From: Metellina segmentata
Taxonomy: Eukaryota > Arthropoda > Arachnida > Araneae > Tetragnathidae
Direction of reading: 5' to 3'
DNA length: 64,000 nucleotides
Assembly: GCA_947359465.1 (NCBI GenBank)
Contig: OX375879.1
Coordinates: 121,722,557 to 121,786,556 of the forward strand
Of the stretch, positions 10,280 through 22,105 are shown piece by piece. How positions within the stretch are numbered: the stretch's first letter is position 1; each line of letters opens with the position of its first letter. Under the pieces are notes generated by a model. That model had not been told where the DNA came from. It did no database searches and saw nothing but the letters and a program-made list of their open reading frames with translations. The translations under genes were made by a program, and so were the position numbers.

Positions 10280-11924
10280 TGCGACATCGATGTCTATGTT
10301 TTCAAAACATCGATGCTTTATAAAACAAAACCATCGAATCGAGGTTTTATAAAAAACATTAAAAAAAAAAAAACGATGTATTGGCGCCGATGTTTTTGTA
10401 ACACCGATGGTTTTACGCTGTCGATGTTTAATTTTTAAATGAAAAAAGTACCATTATAAAAATTTAAAAATAACCAAGTAGCATAATTTTTATAACTAGG
10501 GGACTTCGCCCCTTGCACGCTTACGCTCGCCAACCGAATTTTGTCTGACCAACTTTTGATCGCATCGAATTTATTTATTAACCAATTTCATAAATAATTG
10601 TTCCGTAAGAAAGAGTACATTCTGAGGTATACTGCGATATTTTCAAAATTAAAAACTAATAACAATAAGATATAGATATGAAAATTAAAAAAAAAAACGA
10701 CAATGTCCCGATTTTTCCCGAATTAAAAAAAATATATATTATCAAGAACCAAATTGAAATTTCTAAAAAAATCGACGAGCTGCAAAAATTTACGTTGAGA
10801 GGTACTCTAAAAAAAACTCACGGCTGAAGACTGAAAATGTGTATGTATTTTGCTCACTCACGGAAGAAATTTCGCTTTATCAACTTTGACACTTAATAAA
10901 CCCTAAACTAATAAACCGCTTCGGAAAAATATCTTTACAATTGTCCAGGGAACACGATGAAGAACAAACCATGTTAATTTCGTATTTTTCGGATCCGTAC
11001 TTTCTCGAGAAACCGTCTAAGAATCGAGCAAAACAACACAGTTTTCAATCCTGCGACAGCGGCAAATTTTTTTTTAATATAGAGAGATCAGTAAATTGAA
11101 CATACTTTTAAACCCAAGTGGCCAAGGGAGAAAAAGGTGTGAAAAGTTGGGATGCGACATCGATGTCGATGTTTTATAAAAAAATTGTTGTATTTATACC
11201 ATCAACTTATTGGAGCTAATTTTTTTAACATCGATGTTTTTACGTTGTCGATGTTTTATTTTTGAATGAAAAAAGCACCTTAGTAAAAATTAAGAAAAAT
11301 AACCGTGCAACTAAGTATTTGTCAGTGATGGCGACAACTGTCCCCTCAGAAAGAGTTTTTTCCACTAACGGGTAAAAAAGGAAGTCCACCCGAGAAGTTA
11401 ACAAACTTCTTTTTTTTTCTGTACAAACTGTAAATAACAAATACATTGGGGCTTATAATAATTACACGCCCTTATATATTTTTTTTACATTAAATAAAAA
11501 ATAATTTTGGTGTGTTTTCCCCCCATAAGTTGATAAATAAATAATAACAACTAACAATAATTATTGTGTGTTATGTACATACCTAATTATACTTTTAGTT
11601 AGTAGTACCTTTGTTCAATTGTTGTAAACATTATTTTCTTTTATACTATTCAATTTAAAAATAAAAGATTTGTTAATTGTTCGTATTAATTTTTTGACTT
11701 CTTTTGGACAGTTAAAAAGTTTTACTTAAAAATAAAAAAAACACGTTAAATGACAAATTAAATCTCCCCCACAGGCGAACATTAATGCTTGAGGTTGCTA
11801 AACCAGTTTTAAGAGATGGGGGGAGTTGAAATACACTTATTCTTAAATGCATCGATGTTTAAAAACATCGATGGTTTTGGGGCTATGTATTATCAACATC
11901 GATGCTGTTGATGACGCATCCCTT
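10280..11924 (+). mobile_element. hAT-derived element, copy 2, with a family B repeat inside
   Basis: Flanked by a perfect 8-bp duplication GTGTACAC (10272-10279 and 11925-11932). The left end TGCGACATCGATGTC and the right end complement of AAGGGATGCGTCATC are the termini of the same MITE family as 7904-8703. A second left terminus occurs at about 11150, after an inserted AT-rich family B repeat (about 10494-11140). Bases 11308-11420 read on the plus strand as KYLSVMATTVPSERVFSTNG, the conserved start of the hAT C-terminal dimerisation domain, then a stop. Confidence 0.78.
10494..11140 (-). repeat. Dispersed repeat family B, copy 1
   Basis: Starts with GGGGACTTCGCCCC and matches in inverse orientation the stretch 36800-37830 (for example the block around GATCGCATCGAATTTA with ACCAATTT following, and the block around CCCGATTTTTCCCGAATT). 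No coding content. Class unknown. Confidence 0.55.
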
Positions 11925-12035
11925 GTGTACACCACAGTCTATGGTTGGCATCCCTCTGGTGGTGAGCTACTTAACTTACATAAAAACTTCGAAACTCATT
12001 TAAAGGTAAAAGTAATTGCATCTAAAACAACTTAC

Positions 12036-12224
12036 CTTTGCAAAAAGAGCGTGCTTTGACCCGATAAATGCAACTATTTTTTTATTCTGCTCGAAAACGG
12101 CTAAAGAAGTGATAAAAATTTCAGTAATGCTTATAGTAATAGTGGGTTGTGTATAGGCCACGACATTAGTATAGATGTAAGGATTGATACCGGATCCACA
12201 AAAGTCACTGTCTTCCAAATTGGA
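12036..12224 (-). CDS. MET/RON-like receptor, coding exon 3 (sema domain)
   Basis: The acceptor is TATTTTCTAG before 12224 and the donor is GTAAGT from 12035. It is 189 nt, 63 codons, phase 0 both sides. It encodes a sema propeller segment: SNLEDSDFCGSG, then a strand-rich stretch ending in LAVFEQNKKIVAFIGSKH. The last part has the usual sema pattern of a hydrophobic strand, a turn and a second strand (IVAFIGSKHALFAK). It joins exons 2 and 4 without frame change. Confidence 0.78.
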
Positions 12225-12288
12225 CTAGAAAATAAAGATAATTTAACATGAGCATGGAATAAGTAGTATCAAAATGTATTAAGGCACA

Positions 12289-12290
<2 letters not shown>

Positions 12291-12385
<95 letters not shown>
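12291..12385. repeat. (TA)n microsatellite
   Basis: About 94 bp of uninterrupted TA dinucleotides in intron 2. Confidence 0.98.
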
Positions 12386-12387
<2 letters not shown>

Positions 12388-12594
12388 CTTTCCGAAAAGT
12401 AAAATTTTTTCGTTACAACAATTTTTTTACGACTGAAGAAAATACAATTTTCTAAAAAAATTCGTACATCCTTTGAATGATTTGGACCTGAAGGTCAAAA
12501 GAAAATTGAATAAGAGTTTTGAAGCAGTTAAGGATAAAATTAATACCTTCTGAACTACGCTTTGTGATATTAGGTGGGTTTTTTATGAACGTCG

Positions 12595-12727
12595 CACTAG
12601 TGCAACACAAGGGGCTATTGGCAACGGTCGGGCATCAACCCTAGGAGGGAAAGGTCCGAGGACAACTCCACGTCAGTTTGAGCCCCGGTCAGATAACGAG
12701 GTCGCACCTCCAAACTTCTAGGAATTG
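12595..12727 (-). repeat. SINE tail fragment
   Basis: Contains the reverse-orientation tail block AGTGCAACACAAGGGGCTATTG with a GGTCAGATAACGAGGTCGCA body block. The tRNA-like head is missing. Confidence 0.55.
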
Positions 12728-13085
12728 TTGGCAACGAACTGGCCGTGGCAAAAAATGCCGTGACCCCATTTAACCTTCGCATTCCATACCACGATCTTCG
12801 TAGTCTATTGTACGGGATATGGTACGGAAAGAATGGCGCGAAGATGGGTGTGAGCAAATCAACACTAAACTTTTAAACCTGACCGTCTCGCGTTCCAACC
12901 GTCACTTCCATCTCGACGCGGTTCTTCTAACTTGTCTTCGCATCACCCATTCTAGAATCACTCATAGATTTGTATGGGTCGGCGAAACCGCACTATCCTG
13001 TCATCATTGTCAACAGCCTCTTTCCACTAGTCGCGTTTCAACATCTTGTTCTGGTCTTGGATGTTTTCACAAAATATTTTTTTAA
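12728..13085 (+). pseudogene. Jockey-like LINE fragment (end of RNase H and C-terminal zinc motif)
   Basis: Plus-strand pieces read GIVGNELAVAKNAVT (end of an RNase H domain, normally GN-x-x-AD-x-AAK), then FNLRIPYHDLRSLLYG, then in a second frame LLTCLRITHSRITHRFV and CHHCQQPL. These are typical of the ORF2 C-terminus of RNase-H-bearing LINEs of the Jockey/I group. The frame shifts once, and the usual second half of the Cys motif is lost. It belongs to a different subfamily from the element at 25.3-30.9 kb. Confidence 0.72.
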
Positions 13086-13389
13086 CACGACATGACCTAT
13101 TTTATCTGATTTGTTGTATTACCCCCTCATCCGTCGCATTTTTTTATCTTTTTACATCATTCTGGATTTTTATGGCATCTCTACTATTTTAAAAGGAAGT
13201 ATTTGTCTATTTATTTGTTTCTTGTAATCAAAGTCCTGACGAATCTATGGCACTAACAATAGTTGGATTTGGCGCACAGGTAGTGCAAATTTTTTGCAAT
13301 TTCAGGCTCGAGGCGAATTTTGAAATTTTTTTCTAGAACATTTTAAAATTAATTTAATAGTTTTTTTTCTGTTTAAGAACTTCTTCCGC

Positions 13390-14640
13390 GGAATGAAGGA
13401 GGATCAAAATTTAGATTTTTCGCCCTCACGTCACCTTGCCGACAGACTTTGGAACCATGCCACTATTTTGTCATCCTAGAAGGGGTAGACAGATTGTTTT
13501 CATCTTGCGCGGAGGAATGCAGCAGACGATAAAAAAGAAAGTTTTAACTGAAGTTATGTAGTTATTTTTTCTATCACCTAGACCGTTAAAGATAGAGTAA
13601 AAATTTCAACGGATTTGAAATGTGCGGAAAAAACCACATTAGATCGATACCTCAATACATGATTTTTCTTTTAATTTTTAAACTGAATATATCTTTTATA
13701 TTTTCGCAAGATAGATTGTAATATCACGTTAATTTCCAAAAATAAACAGATTGTTTTTTACAACGCGAAGGGCAAGAAATGCAGATTTACATTCCCTGCC
13801 CTTCGCGACTGGCATTGTTTAGTTTTTTTCGTAAACTCGTAATCATTATAGATAGATTGAAAACTTCAACGGATTTGAAATCTGCGGTAAATTTTAAACC
13901 AGTTTAATAACTTACATCACGTTGCGCGTGGTGTTGGTTTGCGAAGCAAATCAGCACCACGGGCATGGGTAACGCCGGGCCAACCACACAGTGGCTAGTA
14001 TATAATACACTAACCACTGAGTGGCTTGTCTATCGCTGCCCGTGCCAGTTTCTTTTGAGACGTTAATGGTTTGCGAAGCAAACCAAATGGAAATTTATAG
14101 CATATTGGATAACAACCATAACGGAGTTGCCCGTGGTGCTGTTTTGACTCGTCAAACCAAAAAATATAAATATTTAATTGAAAAATTATTTATTAAAAAA
14201 AATCAAACGTATTAGGTGTAAATGGGGACTAAAATTTTCCGCAGATTTCAAATCCGTTAAAATTTTCATACCACCTTTACCGATCGCAGAGACAGAAAAA
14301 AGCACTGAAGAACGCCAGTGATAACTTTAATAATTTCTTTTGCTTCACTCGAATCTGTTTCTCAGGAAATCAAAATGAATAAATCTCGAATCAAACGAAA
14401 GTCATTCGAATTTGTTTGCTACCATTCCCATTTATTGCGAATACATGAAAGGTGAAATTTTTTTTTTCATGGTTTCAAAGGCTGACGTCAATAGTGACTT
14501 CACAGAGGGAGAAAAAGTCAATATTCATGTGGTTCTTCATTTCTGGGAAAAGAGAGAAAGATGAAAAAAACTTATTAAATTCATTTTAAATGTTCCAGAT
14601 TGAATTTTAAAATTCGCTTTATAATCTTGGTATTTTTTAA
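13390..14640. repeat. Dispersed repeat, families D-C-D
   Basis: Contains two inverted D blocks (AAATTTCAACGGATTTGAAAT near 13600 and CTTCAACGGATTTGAAATCTG near 13864), a C block at 13920-14215 with two palindromes GGTTTGCGAAGCAAA(C/T)C, and a D block in the other orientation at 14235-14640. The symmetric layout suggests a palindromic or back-to-back insertion. No ORF was seen. Confidence 0.55.
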
Positions 14641-14689
14641 ATATCATTTAATCTTGTGTTTGTCGCAGTTTGTCCGCTATTGGACCTTG

Positions 14690-14872
14690 CGCCAAACCCA
14701 AATCAACCCACCAACCTCCAAATTTCCACACTACGCCAACGCGAGGAAATGACAGATTTAACGTGCTCCAGCTCCTTTGTAAACGACGGTTCTGGTTGGA
14801 TTCGAACTCTCAATCTTCCGGTTATTAGTCCGATACTCTTCCAACCTGGCAACCGCGGCCCTTACGCTTTAT
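14690..14872 (-). repeat. tRNA-derived SINE, copy 4
   Basis: In reverse complement: GGGCCGCGGTTGCCAGGTTGG (A box), then GATTGAGAGTTCGAATCCAAC (B box), then the GTTAAATCTGTC and GGCGTAGTGTGGAAATTTGG body words. The tail is truncated. Confidence 0.8.
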
Positions 14873-14979
14873 GAATTTTCTAGATCAACCGACTAAAGTC
14901 CAACACTGACTTTTGGAACTGTCAAACGAGACACTTGATACTCACATAAGTCACGGAACACCTGGAATATAAACATGGC

Positions 14980-15060
14980 ATTTATTGACATATGTAAATA
15001 AGGTGTCGGTCCACCTCTGGCCCTAATACTTGCATTGACAATTCATGACGTGTCACAATA
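14980..15060 (-). repeat. Tc1-like end fragment
   Basis: The stretch AAGGTGTCGGTCCACCTCTGG is nearly identical to ATGGTGTTGGTCCACCTCTGG at 21153, which is the end of a Tc1 relic. Only the end survives here. The next 1.3 kb (15060-16390) is AT-rich with no exon found and a SINE-tail-like block at 15970-16040. Confidence 0.5.
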
Positions 15061-16394
15061 ACAAAATATTAAAAGCCTGCAGTCGTGAGTGGAACAAGTG
15101 ATACAAGGCAACGAGAGAATGAGACTGAATGTGGTGTTGGTTCAACAAATGGAGAGGCAGACAATCCCATAACAATACTTTGTGACTTCAACAGACACGT
15201 ACGAACTAGCATCATAATACTTGGAGGTTGTGGAGCATTTGGTGTTTGGGATGACTCTGAGCTCCTCGTTCAAAGGGGCTCGTGAAAGAATGAATAGTTC
15301 AAAATGAACTCGCTAGGGAGATAAGGATTAAGAAAGATTATTGGACCGGTATCTACCGATAAATTCCATTGGCAGAAAGTAGTGTCTTAAGATATCCGAT
15401 TATGTTTGAGACTTTTTTTTTTTTAATATGGTATAGAAACATTTTTTTTTGATATTTTTATGGCTAGTTTCATTAAAAAATAGCATTGGGCTATAAATAT
15501 ATTTAAATATTATAATATAAATTTTAAAGAAATTTTTCAAAAACTTAAAAAAGGCTACTAAAAAATCTATTCAACCCATTTGAAAAATGATGCTACCAAA
15601 ATAAACTACACGCATTTTTCTAGGGAATGAAATAAACAAAAATTTTACAAGCGATCGAAAAATGAAAATAAGATTTTTGATAATTTTGCAGTCCTATTTC
15701 CTAAATAAATGGTCATGATTTAAAAACTTTTCAACTCAGCACAATTGTTCCAATTAATTCTCTAAATAACATTATATAAAACAAGTTCTCAAAGTTTTAA
15801 GAGAATCCATCCATAACTTTTTAGTATTATAACTTTTGAAGTGCGGAAATAATGTGTAAATATTAACTTAAAGTAAAAAATAGTTTGAAGTGTGTCGTTT
15901 GCTCTCTTTTGCTTTTACTGTTTTAGTCAACAATTTTGTTCTTCACTTCTCTTTAAAAGTCGGATCTTTCCCTTAAGGGATTGATCCCGGACCGTCATCA
16001 ATAGCCCATTGTGTTGCTCTAATACGACGTTAACTAACAATTGCCAATTGTCTCTTTAAAAGTATTCACACTATTTGTCTCCAAAAGATGAATCATTTAA
16101 ACACTTAAAAAAATTTCTAAAATTATGTTTACAAAAAAAAAATTTGTAATTTAAATTTTGACAGGTTTTAGGTTTTGTAATAGCCACTTCCGGGGTTTTT
16201 CATACCTACTTCCGGTTTTCCCGCCTTGATTAAAATCTTAATATCTATGGAACTAATTAACTTATAAAAAAAAACTAGTATTTTTTGTAAAGTTAAATAA
16301 ATAATCTATCAAATAAGATTAAAAGCTTTTTTCGTAATTTTTGGTCAAAAATTATATTTTTAACGTGTTTGGATACCATAACAAAGTTGATATT

Positions 16395-17235
16395 GCTCCG
16401 GCGATTCGAAAATGAGTGAGATTTATACATCATCACAAGCTCATATCACACAATTGACTGAAATTTTGACTGGAAATCTGAAGATGCATCGCGTTGAACA
16501 AAATTTGGGCTTCGTCTCTTGACCGATGAGCAAAAGAAGGAATCGTGACGCAGCTTGTCAGAAGTTGTTAGATCGTTCAAATGTGGATCAAAATTTTCTT
16601 AAGCATGTCATAACAGGTGATGAAACATAGGTTTACATATGGTTGAAACAAAAGGCAATCATCGCAGTGGGTACGAACACCAAGAAAAAAATGTGAAGGT
16701 GATGTTGATCGGCCTTTTGGGATCGGCAAAAGGTAGAATCGTTTATCACGAGTTCGTTAAACGAGGTCAAACAATCAAAGGACGCTTGTACTTGGATGTT
16801 ATGGGGCATTTAAGAGAAGTAATACGACGTAAGAGGCTGGAAGTATGGAGGAACAAGACCTGGATGCTTCACCTTGATAATGCACCAACCTGCACACTCG
16901 TCACTCTTTATCCGTGAAAATTTGGCCAGAAAGGAGGCGTTTGAAAAGGTCTCCCTACTCTCCAGATCTGGCCCCTCGGAACTTTTTGTTCCCAAAGTTG
17001 AAATTCACCTTGAAAGGTCGGCGATTTGAAACATAAAAAGAGATCGCTGCGAGACTTACGTGCGACCCCACAAAAGGATTTCCACGAGGCATTACAGCGA
17101 TAGAAGACACGTTGGGAGCGGTGTATAAATAAAGGAGAGTATTTTGAAGTAGACATGTTTGATTTAAAGGTACTCCTCAATTATTGATTTATTTTAAAAG
17201 TTTGGTTTCTTTTTGGACAAACCTTCTATATGTAT
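16395..17235 (+). pseudogene. Mariner (DD34D) transposase relic
   Basis: Plus-strand transposase in three broken frames. The N-terminal part holds RVEQNLGFVS and FLKHVITGDET (the segment with the first catalytic Asp). The middle holds NVKVMLIGLLG and YHEFVKRGQTI. Then come RRKRLEVWRN and MLHLDNAPTC (second catalytic Asp). The C-terminal part continues in other frames (FIRENLARKEAF, LSRSGPSELF). Functional mariners have HHDNAPAH and PYSPDLAPCDF at these places. Stops and frameshifts show it is dead. It lies in intron 2 of the receptor, opposite in orientation. Confidence 0.82.
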
Positions 17236-17379
17236 GTGTCATGAATGGTTAATGTAAATATCAGAGCCAAGGGTCTACCAAGACTTTATTAATGTATGTC
17301 AATATAAATGCTACGTTTTGTTTCTATGCCAGGTTTCCAGTGACTTTTGTCAGTACAATGTACTTGGGGGTATAAACGT

Positions 17380-17950
17380 AGAATCATCAACTGAACTGGT
17401 ACAATTTAATCCGCGGCCTGCCTTTCTTAAAAAAAGGAACTGGATAACTGAATTCGGGATAGTCATCTGAAACTGGAACTCTTCAAATATACTGGTGTAA
17501 TTTAATATTGTATCAAACATCCTAAACTGGTACCCAACATCTGAACTGGTATAATTAAATCCGTAGCCTGTCATTTTTACGTGGAATCGTTAACTGAACT
17601 AGTACAATTTAATGCGCAGCCTGCTATCTTAAAACGGACTCGTCAAAACTGAGCTGGTACAACAACATTTGGGGTGTCGTCTTAACCTGGAAGTCTTCAA
17701 GTGTACTGGTATAATTTAATGTTGTATCAAACATACAAAACTGGTAACCCTCACCGGAACTGATATAATTGAATTTGTAGTCTGTCATCTTAAAGTGGAA
17801 TCGTCAACTCAACTGGAACAATTTAATGCACGACTTGCCATCTTAAAACGGACTCGTCAACTGAACGGGTGTAACTAAATTCGGGAAGTCGTCTTAAACT
17901 GGAACTCTTTAAATGTACTGGTATAATTTAACGCTGTGCTAACCTTCTTA
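17380..17950. repeat. Tandem repeat with a 213-bp higher unit of about 40-bp blocks
   Basis: A block ending CTGGTATAATTTAATGTTGT recurs at about 17490, 17705 and 17920, each preceded by GTC-TC-TAA-CTGGAACTCTT-AA. Between them are about 40-bp subunits with ACTGGTACAATTTAAT. About 2.6 copies of the larger unit. It lies immediately beside exon 2. Confidence 0.75.
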
Positions 17951-18021
17951 AACGGACACTCGTCAAGGGACATGGTACAGTTATTGGGTTGGAACCTAGA
18001 AACGTATCGCCCTTCACTTAC

Positions 18022-18405
18022 CTTTTTTTGACATTGGAGTAAATCCCCATTTTCTAAATTCAGTCTAAAGGTCGCGTTGGCACTTCCAAAGCAATCTTTG
18101 ATTGAATTGTCGAAGAATCGATTCAAAACAGAGATACTGTAATCACAGAGCACAGAGAATTTGTTACTGTAGGCGACGTACAGGTGTTCCACTGGTTGGC
18201 CGTCTTCGAGTCCTGGACCGAAAGAGGCAGCAGTGGCCATTGTGTAGAGATCGGGTATGCGGCCGCACGTAAGTCTCTGCTCGACGTACGAAGTGAAGTT
18301 GGCGTCTTCGATGCAGATCCGAGCCAGAACAGTGGATATCGGTGAAAGACGTACGAAGAGAAAGTAGACATAGGACTCGTGGTGGAAGCTATATAAAAGA
18401 ATTTG
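18022..18405 (-). CDS. MET/RON-like receptor, coding exon 2 (sema domain)
   Basis: The acceptor is a polypyrimidine tract ending in CTCTTGTAG before 18405 and the donor is GTAAGT from 18021. It is 384 nt, 128 codons, phase 0 both sides. Middle part of the sema propeller: HHESYVYFLFVR (the sema strand usually written as YVYFL-V), ARICIEDANFTSYVEQRLTC (disulphide-linked strand), then LYVAYSNKFSVLC and FFDNSIKDCF. The cysteine pattern agrees with sema domains of MET, RON and plexins. The start was placed at the strong polypyrimidine acceptor because a nearer AG (TATATAG) would break the frame with exon 1. Confidence 0.85.
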
Positions 18406-18469
18406 CTACAAGAGAAAACAAACAGTTAAAAAACTTTATAGGTGTAGTAACCCCCCTTCCATGTGACTG

Positions 18470-20460
18470 TCTCTACAATGCATGTCGTCAATACCAAATC
18501 TTACCGGATCCTGATGGATGAGATATCTAGTCATTAGAATAATGATCAGACCTTGATAGATGAAATACCTCGTCATGAGAATACGAACGATGAGATCTTG
18601 ATGGATTAGATAGCTCTTCAATTACAGAAGAACGATCGGATCCTGGAAGATGATATATATTGTCATGAGAAGAAAAGATAGATCTTGATGGATCACATAT
18701 CTCGTCATGAGAAGAAAAGATAGATCTTGATGGATTAGATAGCTCTTCAATTACAGAAGAACGATCGGATCCTGGAAGATGATATGTATTGTCATGAGAA
18801 GAAAAGATAGATCATGATGGATTAGATAGCTCTTCAATTACAGAAGAACGATCGGATCCTGGAAGATGATATATATTGTCATGAGAAGAAAAGATAGATC
18901 TTGATGGATCACATATCTCGTCATGAGAAGAAAAGATAGATCTTGATGGATTAGATAGCTCTTCAATTACAGAAGAACGATCGGATCCTGGAAGATGATA
19001 TGTATTGTCATGAGAAGAAAAGATAGATCATGATGGATTAGATAGCTCTTCAATTACAGAAGAACAATCGGATCCTGGAAGATGATATATATTGTCATGA
19101 GAAGAAAAGATAGATCTTGATGGATCACATATCTCGTCATGAGAAGAAAAGATAGATCTTGATGGATTAGATAGCTCTTCAATTACAGAAGAACGATCGG
19201 ATCCTGGAAGATGATATATATTGTCATGAGAAGAAAAGATAGATCTTGATGGATCACATATCTCGTCATGAGAAGAAAAGATAGATCTTGATGGATTAGA
19301 TAGCTCTTCAATTACAGAAGAACGATCGGATCCTGGAAGATGATATGTATTGTCATGAGAAGAAAAGATAGATCATGATGGATTAGATAGCTCTTCAATT
19401 ACAGAAGAACGATCGGATCCTGGAAGATGATATATATTGTCATGAGAAGAAAAGATAGATCTTGATGGATCACATATCTCGTCATGAGAATACGAACGAT
19501 GAGATCTTGATGGATTAGATAGCTCTTCGATTACAGAAGAACGATCGGATCCTGGAGGATGATATATATTGTCATGAGAAGAAAAGATAGATCTTGATGG
19601 ATCACATATCTCGTCATGAGAAGAAAAGCTAGATCTTGATGGATCACATATCTCGTCAATAGAAGAATGCTCAGATCTTGATGGATCAGATATCTCTATA
19701 GCAGAATGACCAAGTCTTGATGGATCAGATATCTCTATAGAATAATGACCAGATGGTGATGAATGAGATACCGCCTAAGTAGAAGAACTACCAGATCTGC
19801 AAACATCTCGTCATAAGAACACGACGACCAGATATTGATGAATGAGATATCTTATGAATAGAAGAATGACCAGATCTTGATGGGTCAGATATCTCGTCTA
19901 TAGAAGAAATACCAGATGGTGATGGATGAGATACGGATTAATTAGAAGAACGACCAGATCTTAATGAAGGAAACATCTCGTCATGAGAACGCGAAAGACC
20001 AGATATTGATGAATATGATACCTCATCATTAATGAATGACAACAGATCCTGATGGATTAGATATCTCGCCAAAAGTAGAATGACCAGATCTAGATAGATG
20101 AGATATCTCGTCACATGAGAACACGAACGACCAGATATTGATAGATGTGATATCTCATCATCAGGTCATGAGAAAAGGGACCAGATATTGAGGGATGAAT
20201 TATTTCATCTTTAGAAGAATGATTCCAGATCCTGATGGATGAGATAACTTATCATTAATGAATGACCATAGGTCCTGATGGATGAGATATCTCGTCATTA
20301 GAAGAGTGACAAGGTCCTGATTTTGTCCTCGCAAAGAATATCGGCAATGTCTTGATGACGAGGTATCTCATCATTAGTGAAATTGATCACACGTTGATGG
20401 ACGAGATATCTTGTCGAAACTACTTGACAAGATATAACGGTTAAACAAAACTGCCGTAAG
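18470..20460. repeat. Large minisatellite with higher-order structure (43-bp monomer)
   Basis: The monomer is about 43 bp, with words such as GATAGATCTTGATGGAT and CTCGTCATGAGAAGAA. In the homogeneous core (about 18600-19650) the word TAGCTCTTCAATTACAGAAG starts at 18611, 18740, 18827, 18956, 19043, 19172, 19301 and 19388, so spacings run 129, 87, 129, 87, 129, 129, 87. That is three-monomer and two-monomer blocks alternating (216-bp higher-order unit). The flanks to 20460 are more diverged monomers. It lies in intron 1. Confidence 0.93.
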
Positions 20461-21120
20461 TATAGTCTCTCACTGGTAGTAACAAACACCGGTAAAACGG
20501 GCGACCTACGTCCCATATGTAACTTAATCAAATTAGAGATTCCACATTAAACCTTGTTAGACTTCCAACATAGGCAAATACCGCCGTTGTTGAACTTGAC
20601 ATTTTGGAAATCAAAAAGATGAGTTCGATCCATGTGTTTTTTTTTTCGAAAATGTTTTCGAATACATTATAAAGAAGACGTCCATTGAAAGCAATAATCC
20701 CCAACTTTCGTTCATCTCAATGATAAACTAATTTTGGCACCTTCAACGGATTGAGCCGGCAGTCGCTCCGATTTTGCCGGTGTGAGTGAAAACGCCACAG
20801 CGAGTATCAAAAAAGGCAGTTGAATTAATCAACATAATTACATTACGAATAAGAAATGGCGGAATCGTGAACTTTATATAATTGAGCACTTGACATTCGA
20901 ATACTTTCAAGTATCGATTAAGTACTTTCGAATACATTTTCAAGAAACGACTAATCAATAATAGGAATCTTCCAACTGCAATATCAGACTATTATACACT
21001 CTATAACAAAAAAGTCGACTCACCAAGAAGGAGTAGTCCGATTGTGATACAAATTGGTGTATGTGAAGAACACAAATAGAAACACGATTAAAATTTCAGA
21101 ATAATTGAATGATTCATTTC
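20461..21120. other. Intron 1, unassigned part
   Basis: AT-rich sequence with several copies of a TTCGAATAC word between 20650 and 20940 (related to the repeat at 21785-22105). No exon found. Confidence 0.4.
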
Positions 21121-21124
21121 AGAG

Positions 21125-21770
21125 TTTGACCATTACAAAGGGAGGAAATCAATATGGTGTTGGTCCACCTCTGGTCTGAATGTAAGCTGTCACCTGGCGT
21201 GGCAGAGACGGTGTCCTGCGGAATTTCTTGCTAAATTGTCTCCAACTGTCGGGCTAAATGATAAACATTCCGAGAGGGTTGCAATCACCTTCCCATAACG
21301 TCCGAAATATGCTCTATAAGAGAGAGAGAGAGAGAGATGAGGAGACTAAGCTGGCCAAGGAAGTGTTGGGAAAGCTTTAAGACAGTTCACAGCATTGCCG
21401 GGCCGCAGCCGGGCATTATCTCGAGGAAAAGTAAGTCCGGGGTGTCGCAAAAGGTAACCCAACCGGTCTTAGAATGTCGTCTACGTACCGCTGTGCTGTA
21501 AGTGTGCCACAAATGACTACAAAAGGGCTATCAAAGGAGATGGTACCCCAGACTATAATGCCCTGTTGTGGGCACGTGTAGTGTGCGATAGTAAAGGCAG
21601 AGTCCCCACGCTGCCCTGGTCCTCTCCCTACACGTATGCTGATGTTGTCGTTAGGACACAGTTGGAAACTGGACACGTCACTAAAGACTATACGTCCGGA
21701 GTCAGCGCCGTTCTAAGTGGATCGAGTCCGGCACCCCTGTTGGACAACTTCTTCTTGGTGCGTCGATTTT
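21125..21770 (-). pseudogene. Tc1-like transposase relic
   Basis: The minus-strand frame has GDSAFTIAHYTCPQQGIIVW, SFDSPFVVICGTLTAQRYVD and DILRPVGLPF, the standard central region of Tc1-type transposases (functional copies have VWG-x-IS, then GTL-x-A-x-RY). The DNA-binding N-terminus and the second Asp region (QDNARPH) are missing or frameshifted: about 21230-21415 keeps only traces. A GA microsatellite (21319-21337) sits inside it. Confidence 0.8.
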
Positions 21771-21784
21771 TTTGTTATCGAGTG

Positions 21785-22105
21785 CAATACAAATAGTTGG
21801 ATGAATACTTCGATATTCGAGTACGTATGATTAATACTTTGGTATTCGAGTAATTTGGCATGCAAGTACTTTGTTATTCGAATATTTTGGTATTTGAATA
21901 CTTCGATAAATGCGTACTTTGATATTCGAGTACTTAAGATGAGAATACATTGGGATTCGAGTTTTTTGTTATTCTGAGTTCTTTGTTATTCCAAGTTCTT
22001 TGGTATTCAAATATCATATACGGATTTGGTATTCGAATACTTTTTATGCATACAGATGTATTGGAAGTACAACGAATACTTTTAAGTATTGAGTACACGA
22101 GTACT
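21785..22105. repeat. Degenerate tandem repeat of about 20 bp
   Basis: More than ten copies of a unit like GAGTACTTTGGTATTCGA. Similar words occur at 20650-20940. Confidence 0.75.

Noticed and set aside
15085..15285. 66-aa plus-strand ORF as a gene
   Set aside because: No recognisable domain, no splice context, and the neighbourhood is Tc1 and AT-rich debris.
18600..19650. CRISPR-like array or coding repeat
   Set aside because: Tandem 43-bp monomers without spacers and with stops in every frame.
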